A DNA stretch of 11,228 nt. It comes from an uncultured Lachnospiraceae bacterium (lineage in GTDB: Bacteria > Bacillota_A > Clostridia > Lachnospirales > Lachnospiraceae). The position numbers and the translations under genes are program-made. The DNA is taken from NCBI GenBank assembly GCA_910588595.1, contig CAJUQU010000106.1:1-11228 (forward strand). The letters run 5' to 3'. The notes below the pieces were generated by a model. It searched no databases. It was given only the letters and a program-made list of their open reading frames with translations, and was not told the origin of the DNA. Shown here piece by piece: positions 7,132 through 11,228 of the stretch; the first letter of the stretch is position 1; the number at the start of each line of letters is the position of its first letter.

Positions 7132-8730
7132 CTACTGAAATGCATTTGCTATACCGCAATTCGTCGTGTTATTGATGATACTGTTGAATTTCAGGCTGAC
7201 TGCCTCTATGCCGCAGACCTGTGCATCCATTACAATATTGTCGAACACATCGTTGATATAGCATCCTTCATCTATGAAGATACCTGAGTAATGACTCCCA
7301 GATATTATGTTCCTGCAGATGATATTTTCATAGTCCGCAGTGTAGTCCGCTCCCTGACCCTCTGTTCCAGAAGGCTCCGCTTTCAACGCTATTCCGTAAA
7401 AACGAAACGCACCATCCTGACCAGCATTATTATCCCTGATCACATTCCCCATGATCACATTTCGCACTGCGGAGTGCATCATATTGATCCCTCCGCCTTG
7501 ATTGCCTGTCAGGCTGTTATTTTCCAGGATGTTATACGCAGCATTGTCCAGCAGGATCCCTGGCATATTTGCCTTCGCAGAACCGTCTTCCATCTGGTCT
7601 GCATCAAACTTATGTTCTGGATGTAACCCGGTATCCGTATCGTTGACTCTGCCTCCATTGAGGCGAATCGTGTTCCTGCTCAAATAAAATCCCACTGTAC
7701 CATGGCATAGGTTTATGCCCTCTTTCTGGTTCCCACACACTGTATTGTTTAATACATACCCCATGTAAGCGCCATCCGAATAGATCCCTGCCGCATCATT
7801 ATCCTCGATCTTATTCTCTCTTATAATCAAATCGTGGGGGTACTCTGGCTGCATGGTATCTGTCATCACAATACCTGATGCCAAACGATCATTTCCGCGA
7901 TTGTTCTTTATCATATTCGACTCTATCAGCCCATTGGTTACACTGCCTGCTATATACACTGCTCCTGACTGGTTATCACAGATTGTATTGCCGCGAATGA
8001 TCACGCCGTCAGATACACCTGTTATGCTGATTGCCTTTTGTCCGCAGCCCTTTATTGTGTTTCCTGTGAGCTTGATACGATCACAGCCAGCCAGGTAGAT
8101 CCCATACTCTGTTCCACCATTGATAAAAATGTCACTGATTCCAATATTGTCTGCCCCTTCAGCATAGAAAACATACTCCACGCCTTCCGTATGCAGACCC
8201 GCGCCATTTCCATTGATCACTGTATTGCCATGCAGCACTATAGGATCAGTCACTTCGATCTGTTCAGAAACAATATCGATCACAACGCCAGGATTTTCAT
8301 CTATGACCTGCTGGAGCTCCTGCGATGTTTTTTTGTCAAATACGACCATTTCACTCTGGATAAAGTATTCGTCCAGCTCCCCGACACGCTCCTCAATCTC
8401 TGCAATAGCAATCTCGGGACAAAGCATATCATTCGTATCCAGTCCCAGCTCTTCGATCTTTCGTATCACCTGCAAAGGCTGGATATACTGTTCCTGATCC
8501 TCCTGGTCCATTCTTTCCAGGCTCGGAAGGGAATGCTGCGACAAGATATCTGATCTGATCTCAGCAGGCGCTGGCTGATTTTTGGGTAAGTCTGCACCGC
8601 TTGTGGGCTCCGGACTGCCCTGCTCAACACGATTGACTGCGCTATTAGAATTCATCCTGGTGCAATATATCCCCAGCGCTGCAACGAAATAGATCATACC
8701 TGCAGCTGCGATCAACTTCCCCTTTTTCAT
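7132..8730 (-). CDS. Secreted or membrane-anchored right-handed parallel beta-helix protein
   Basis: I place the start at the ATG at 8730, giving 532 residues. GGAG lies 8 nt upstream, and this start sits 2 nt after the preceding stop. The frame also opens at a TTG at 8757, but that lies inside the upstream gene and has no binding site. Residues 1-25 are MKKGK plus a hydrophobic stretch (LIAAAGMIYFVAALGIY), a signal peptide or signal anchor. A Pro/Ser/Gln-rich linker covers about 28-62. A helical stretch (LPSLERM... to EERVGEL) covers about 68-120, followed by TSQELQQVIDENPG and a right-handed parallel beta-helix from about 155 to 520. Coils repeat as GNTIKGCG, GNTICDN, SNMIKNN, ENKIEDN, NNTVCGN. 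This fold is shared by NosD-like proteins, pectate lyases, mannuronan C5-epimerases and phage tailspikes. It fits a protein that binds or cleaves/epimerises a long polysaccharide. No family-specific catalytic motif is certain. It is a close paralogue of the C-terminal half of the next gene. Confidence 0.82.
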   Translation of the reverse strand: MKKGKLIAAAGMIYFVAALGIYCTRMNSNSAVNRVEQGSPEPTSGADLPKNQPAPAEIRSDILSQHSLPSLERMDQEDQEQYIQPLQVIRKIEELGLDTNDMLCPEIAIAEIEERVGELDEYFIQSEMVVFDKKTSQELQQVIDENPGVVIDIVSEQIEVTDPIVLHGNTVINGNGAGLHTEGVEYVFYAEGADNIGISDIFINGGTEYGIYLAGCDRIKLTGNTIKGCGQKAISITGVSDGVIIRGNTICDNQSGAVYIAGSVTNGLIESNMIKNNRGNDRLASGIVMTDTMQPEYPHDLIIRENKIEDNDAAGIYSDGAYMGYVLNNTVCGNQKEGINLCHGTVGFYLSRNTIRLNGGRVNDTDTGLHPEHKFDADQMEDGSAKANMPGILLDNAAYNILENNSLTGNQGGGINMMHSAVRNVIMGNVIRDNNAGQDGAFRFYGIALKAEPSGTEGQGADYTADYENIICRNIISGSHYSGIFIDEGCYINDVFDNIVMDAQVCGIEAVSLKFNSIINNTTNCGIANAFQ

Positions 8731-8732
8731 GT

Positions 8733-10550
8733 TCAGATCTCCAAATACCCTTTCCAAAATTCCAATGTTCTCAGTTTCAGACCTTCTCTGCGGTAAGCTT
8801 CCTGCGCTTTACTCAACTTCAATGAAACGGTAAATAACATTTTTGTCGTTTTCAATAGATACTGAACAGTTTTGGCAAAAGACCGCTCGACAACAAACGC
8901 TTTTTTCGCTGATTCATCATAGTACATTATCCGTTTCTTCCGATAACACTGCGGTGTTTTGACTGCTGCCATCGACACGATATTGTCCCCTTTTGCCCGC
9001 AGGATGATCCCATTAAATGACAGGTTACGGCTGAGCCTTGTCTTTAATGTATGGTTTTCTTTGAGACTCTCCTCATATATCGGATAACGAAATCCCATAG
9101 GCAGCTCTTCTAGCGGCTGGGCTCTGTATCCCTCCGACATGACTTTTTTGTGCAGGGCTTCTCCATCCTGCTCCATCAACCATCCGGGACCTTTGAGAAA
9201 ATCCCTGATACCTTGCAGATACAGGTCCACATTTTTATACCGATAGAACATGATCTCCTGCACGCAATGTTTGAACATAGTTCTGCTCACCTGTCTTCTG
9301 CCATACCACTGACAATGGAACGCGTTGTCGATCAGCTGATTCCGCATGATATAATACTCCAGAAATGATGAGTACTTATTCTCAAACGGCTCATGCCACA
9401 CACAGATACCGTTCATCAGTATCAGCCTCTTCATATTCCGAAGGCCATACTCCAGGTCATCTCCGCGGATGAATATCGGCAGCGGCAAATTATCCTCACG
9501 CACGATCTGAATGGGAAAACAGCAGTACCACCACGCATTGAACTCCGAGAACTCCTCAGTCTCATTATACAGGCATGCATCACACAACCGCAGATCCAGA
9601 TTATGTTTTAAGGAATCCAATGCACCGCCGTTCCATGACGCACCCGCTTCGATCTGCATATACTGCTGGTCGATACGCAACATTGCTCCTCCTATAAACG
9701 CATCCTGATATTCTTCTTTTATAAGAGAAAGTACCAGGTATGTCTTCGCCAGCGCCTCCGGCTCTATGACAACGTCGTCGTCCATCAGGAGGACATGCGT
9801 AAGGTGATACTGCGCATTATTCTGCATCATCTCGATCATGTCTCTGGTGAAACCTCCGGCTCCGCCTAGATTCCTGTTGGGATAGATATGGATACTGTCC
9901 GACTGCAGTTTCTCTATATCCAAACTTTTTCCGTTATCTGCAATAAATACTTCCATGCGGCCCCACAATGGAGAAGCCTCATTTTCAAGGACTGCTTCGT
10001 TGATGATCTTAAGGTTTTTTTCAATAAAGGCTTCCCGCTTGAATGTACAGATCCCAATGCCTATTTTGACAGTTCTGATCTCCCTCTCGTCAACGTCAGC
10101 AGCATATGCACCACCATAAAAGATGCTGCCGTCCTCCAATGCCTCAAGCTCAAATGTATACATCCCCCTATTGCTGCCGTCCATATATGGCAGAACAAAC
10201 TCACGCGGCACTTCTGACTCCAGGATCTGCTCCGACAGCACTTTTTTGGATATATTCGTCCCTATTTTTTCCTTATTGATCAGACTAACCTTAAACCTGC
10301 CTGATATATTCAATTTCAAGGAAACGTCTTTTACGATCGTATACTTTGTCCATTTTTCAATGGACAGACCATTAAAATAGGTGTCAAACCAGACTTTTCC
10401 TCGTCTTTCAAATCCTATTTTCTGATCTCCTATGACGTATTGCGTCCGAACCTTCTCTTGGGATCCGCTGTCTGGTCTGTCCAGTCTGAAATATAATCCA
10501 CACTCCGTGCATCTGCCTATCTGGGGAAACAAAATTCTCTGTATTTCCAT
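8733..10550 (-). CDS. GlfT2-like galactofuranosyltransferase (GT2 family)
   Basis: This is a complete 605-residue cytoplasmic transferase, close in length to mycobacterial GlfT2. Residues 1-155 form a beta-rich N-terminal domain. The GT-A domain begins at KIGIGICTFKRE (162-173). Family hallmarks follow in order: NRNLGGAGGFTR (225-236), the metal-binding DDD triad D257-D259 in LLMDDDV, an aromatic NAWWYCCFP (338-346), the acidic IRGDDLEYG (361-369, D364/D365 as candidate catalytic base) and WHEPF (385-389) with the metal-ligand His386. All have direct counterparts in GlfT2, which adds galactofuranose from UDP-Galf to a lipid-linked chain. A helical C-terminal part (about 415-605) completes the family layout. 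AAAGGAG at 10557-10563, 6 nt upstream, fixes the start. Its last codons carry the ribosome binding site of the beta-helix gene, so the two are probably translationally coupled. No UDP-galactopyranose mutase gene lies in the window. A different sugar specificity within the family is possible. Confidence 0.88.
   Translation of the reverse strand: MEIQRILFPQIGRCTECGLYFRLDRPDSGSQEKVRTQYVIGDQKIGFERRGKVWFDTYFNGLSIEKWTKYTIVKDVSLKLNISGRFKVSLINKEKIGTNISKKVLSEQILESEVPREFVLPYMDGSNRGMYTFELEALEDGSIFYGGAYAADVDEREIRTVKIGIGICTFKREAFIEKNLKIINEAVLENEASPLWGRMEVFIADNGKSLDIEKLQSDSIHIYPNRNLGGAGGFTRDMIEMMQNNAQYHLTHVLLMDDDVVIEPEALAKTYLVLSLIKEEYQDAFIGGAMLRIDQQYMQIEAGASWNGGALDSLKHNLDLRLCDACLYNETEEFSEFNAWWYCCFPIQIVREDNLPLPIFIRGDDLEYGLRNMKRLILMNGICVWHEPFENKYSSFLEYYIMRNQLIDNAFHCQWYGRRQVSRTMFKHCVQEIMFYRYKNVDLYLQGIRDFLKGPGWLMEQDGEALHKKVMSEGYRAQPLEELPMGFRYPIYEESLKENHTLKTRLSRNLSFNGIILRAKGDNIVSMAAVKTPQCYRKKRIMYYDESAKKAFVVERSFAKTVQYLLKTTKMLFTVSLKLSKAQEAYRREGLKLRTLEFWKGYLEI
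8739..8742 (-). promoter_or_regulatory. Ribosome binding site that decides the beta-helix gene start
   Basis: GGAG, within the last codons of the GlfT2-like gene, lies 8 nt before the ATG at 8730. It supports that start over the upstream TTG at 8757 and places the two genes in translational coupling. Confidence 0.6.
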
Positions 10551-10556
10551 ATAAAG

Positions 10557-10563
10557 CTCCTTT
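10557..10563 (-). promoter_or_regulatory. Ribosome binding site for the GlfT2-like gene
   Basis: AAAGGAG lies 6 nt upstream of the ATG at 10550. It is a near-ideal match, about a dozen bases downstream (on the transcript) of the palindromic element. Confidence 0.7.
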
Positions 10564-10572
10564 GAAAATCAT

Positions 10573-10639
10573 CTTAGGAACTGTTTGGAAATTACCTGTG
10601 ACAAGTATTTGTCATGAGTAATTTATCAACAGTTCCTTA
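10573..10639. repeat. 60-bp palindromic element (hairpin) with flanking TTA repeat
   Basis: The outer arms AGGAACTGTT (10576-10585) and AACAGTTCCT (10628-10637) pair perfectly. Inside them AAATTAC (10589-10595) pairs with GTAATTT (10618-10624), and TGACAA (10599-10604) with TTGTCA (10609-10614) around a GTAT loop. The paired blocks are separated by 3-nt internal loops on both sides. The GGAAC...GTTCC unit is bracketed by TTA on each side, as expected from insertion of a small mobile palindrome. The right arm contains the stop codon and last codons of the Wzt-like gene. There is no terminal T-run, so it is not a classical terminator. In RNA it could act as an attenuator, a processing site or a 3' stabiliser between the exporter gene and the GlfT2-like gene. 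Confidence 0.7.
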
Positions 10640-11228
10640 TACTCCATTGATGTGAGAATGTGCACGGTCCAAACTCGTCATGTACATAATCCCTCACTGT
10701 GATCTGCATAATATTTCTGACATTGTCATATAATTCGCCATGTTCTCCGTTGATTCCAATATCAAGATAATATTTGCCCGGCAAGAGCTGCAGTTCATCT
10801 ATGACAAACTCTACCTCACCCTCCGTCTGCAGAATCGGAAGATCGTCACCGGCTTTCGCAAAGCAGCTGCCATAACAGTACTGCCAGTTCTCCTTGACAA
10901 GATCCATATTAAAGTTAACCTTGATCCCGTCATGTGCTGTCTTATATGTTATCTTTAATACGAACTTATCACCTGTATTAAAATGAAAACACTCCTGACC
11001 ATTTGCGTCCTCGACGGCAACTCTTGCGAAGTAAACCTCCTGTGTTCCGTCTCTTCTGGCATCAGGATGCACTTTGTCTGTAAGCTGCAGTATCGACTTC
11101 CTGCGCTCATCTTCAAATAGTTCCTGACTCTGGTTTGCCAGATGCATGATACGTTCATCTTCCATCGAGTCAAGATAGTGCATTCCCACCAAACGCGGCT
11201 CCCCGTCCTCGCGAACCACCCCCTGCTC
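10626..11228 (-). CDS. Polysaccharide ABC transporter ATP-binding protein, Wzt-like C-terminal part (partial)
   Basis: The frame is open to the window edge, so the N-terminal ATPase domain lies outside. 200 residues are visible. The codon at 11219 is GTG and only a possible internal start, because EQG precedes it in frame. Residues 1-50 are the charged linker typical between the nucleotide-binding domain and the tail. Residues about 60-195 match a Wzt C-terminal beta-sandwich: VYFARVAVEDANG, GDKFVLKITY, LQLLPGKYYLDIGIN with YDN, and the terminal FSHQW. In known Wzt proteins this domain recognises the end of the O-polysaccharide so that the Wzm/Wzt exporter can move the finished chain across the membrane. 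Here it implies ABC-dependent export of the glycan made by the following genes. The final residues (RNC) and stop fall in a palindromic element, so the native C-terminus may have been altered slightly. Confidence 0.85.
   Translation of the reverse strand, partial: EQGVVREDGEPRLVGMHYLDSMEDERIMHLANQSQELFEDERRKSILQLTDKVHPDARRDGTQEVYFARVAVEDANGQECFHFNTGDKFVLKITYKTAHDGIKVNFNMDLVKENWQYCYGSCFAKAGDDLPILQTEGEVEFVIDELQLLPGKYYLDIGINGEHGELYDNVRNIMQITVRDYVHDEFGPCTFSHQWSIRNC

Noticed and set aside
8038..8553. 171-codon plus-strand open frame
   Set aside because: It is antisense to the conserved beta-helix gene, with Cys/Ile-rich translation and no domain or binding site.
8635..8730. Lipoprotein signal in the stand-alone beta-helix protein
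   Set aside because: The only Cys after the hydrophobic stretch is in LGIYC, which lacks the small residue expected before a lipobox Cys. A signal peptide or anchor is more likely.
3868..8730. CRISPR or simple tandem DNA repeats in the beta-helix genes
   Set aside because: The periodicity is at protein level (coils of roughly 22-25 residues with N-x-I spacing) and the DNA units are not identical.
8731..8757. Upstream TTG start for the stand-alone beta-helix gene
   Set aside because: It would overlap the GlfT2-like gene and lacks a binding site. The ATG at 8730 has GGAG at 8 nt and is followed by a typical Met-Lys-Lys signal start.
10573..10639. Factor-independent terminator
   Set aside because: The hairpin is strong but has no following T-run in the minus-strand direction, and a well-formed gene start follows closely.
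11219..11228. GTG at 11219 as the true start of the Wzt-like gene
   Set aside because: The frame stays open to the window edge, and the visible part is only the linker and C-terminal domain of a longer ATPase.

Overview
The window looks like part of a cell-surface polysaccharide (capsule or teichoic-acid-like glycopolymer) locus of a low-GC Gram-positive anaerobe. My best guess is Clostridia, probably Lachnospiraceae. This rests on AT-rich DNA, strong AGGAG-type ribosome binding sites, and the mix of a Wzt-type exporter ATPase, a GlfT2-like galactofuranosyltransferase and several multi-pass GT-C-like transferases. No rRNA, tRNA or CRISPR is visible. All six real genes read on the minus strand, so the transcriptional order runs from high to low coordinates.

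Layout in transcription order. (1) 11228-10626: the C-terminal part of a Wzt-like ATPase of a polysaccharide ABC exporter, cut by the window edge. A 60-bp palindrome with a flanking TTA repeat covers its stop codon. (2) 10550-8733: a complete GlfT2-like transferase. (3) 8730-7132: a secreted or N-terminally anchored right-handed beta-helix protein, starting 2 nt after the GlfT2-like stop. (4) 7077-3868: a 1069-residue fusion of a GT-C-like multi-pass membrane transferase with a C-terminal module clearly paralogous to the preceding beta-helix protein. (5) 3829-2372: a shorter GT-C-like membrane transferase. (6) 2371-1615: a gap of about 757 bp holding a 167-bp MITE-like inverted-repeat element and short decayed reading frames on both strands. 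(7) 1614-1: a third, more AT-rich GT-C-like membrane protein whose C-terminus lies outside the window.

Suggested pathway (inference): a galactofuranose-containing glycan is built on a lipid carrier in the cytoplasm by the GlfT2-like enzyme and others, then exported by the Wzt-containing ABC transporter. The GT-C-like enzymes would decorate it outside the membrane using polyprenyl-phosphate sugars. The two beta-helix modules, one free or anchored and one tethered to a transferase, would bind or modify the glycan at the cell surface. The transferase plus beta-helix fusion, with its adjacent stand-alone paralogue, is the most unusual feature. The 1.6-2.4 kb gap and the compositional drop to its left look like a recombination boundary in a mosaic locus.
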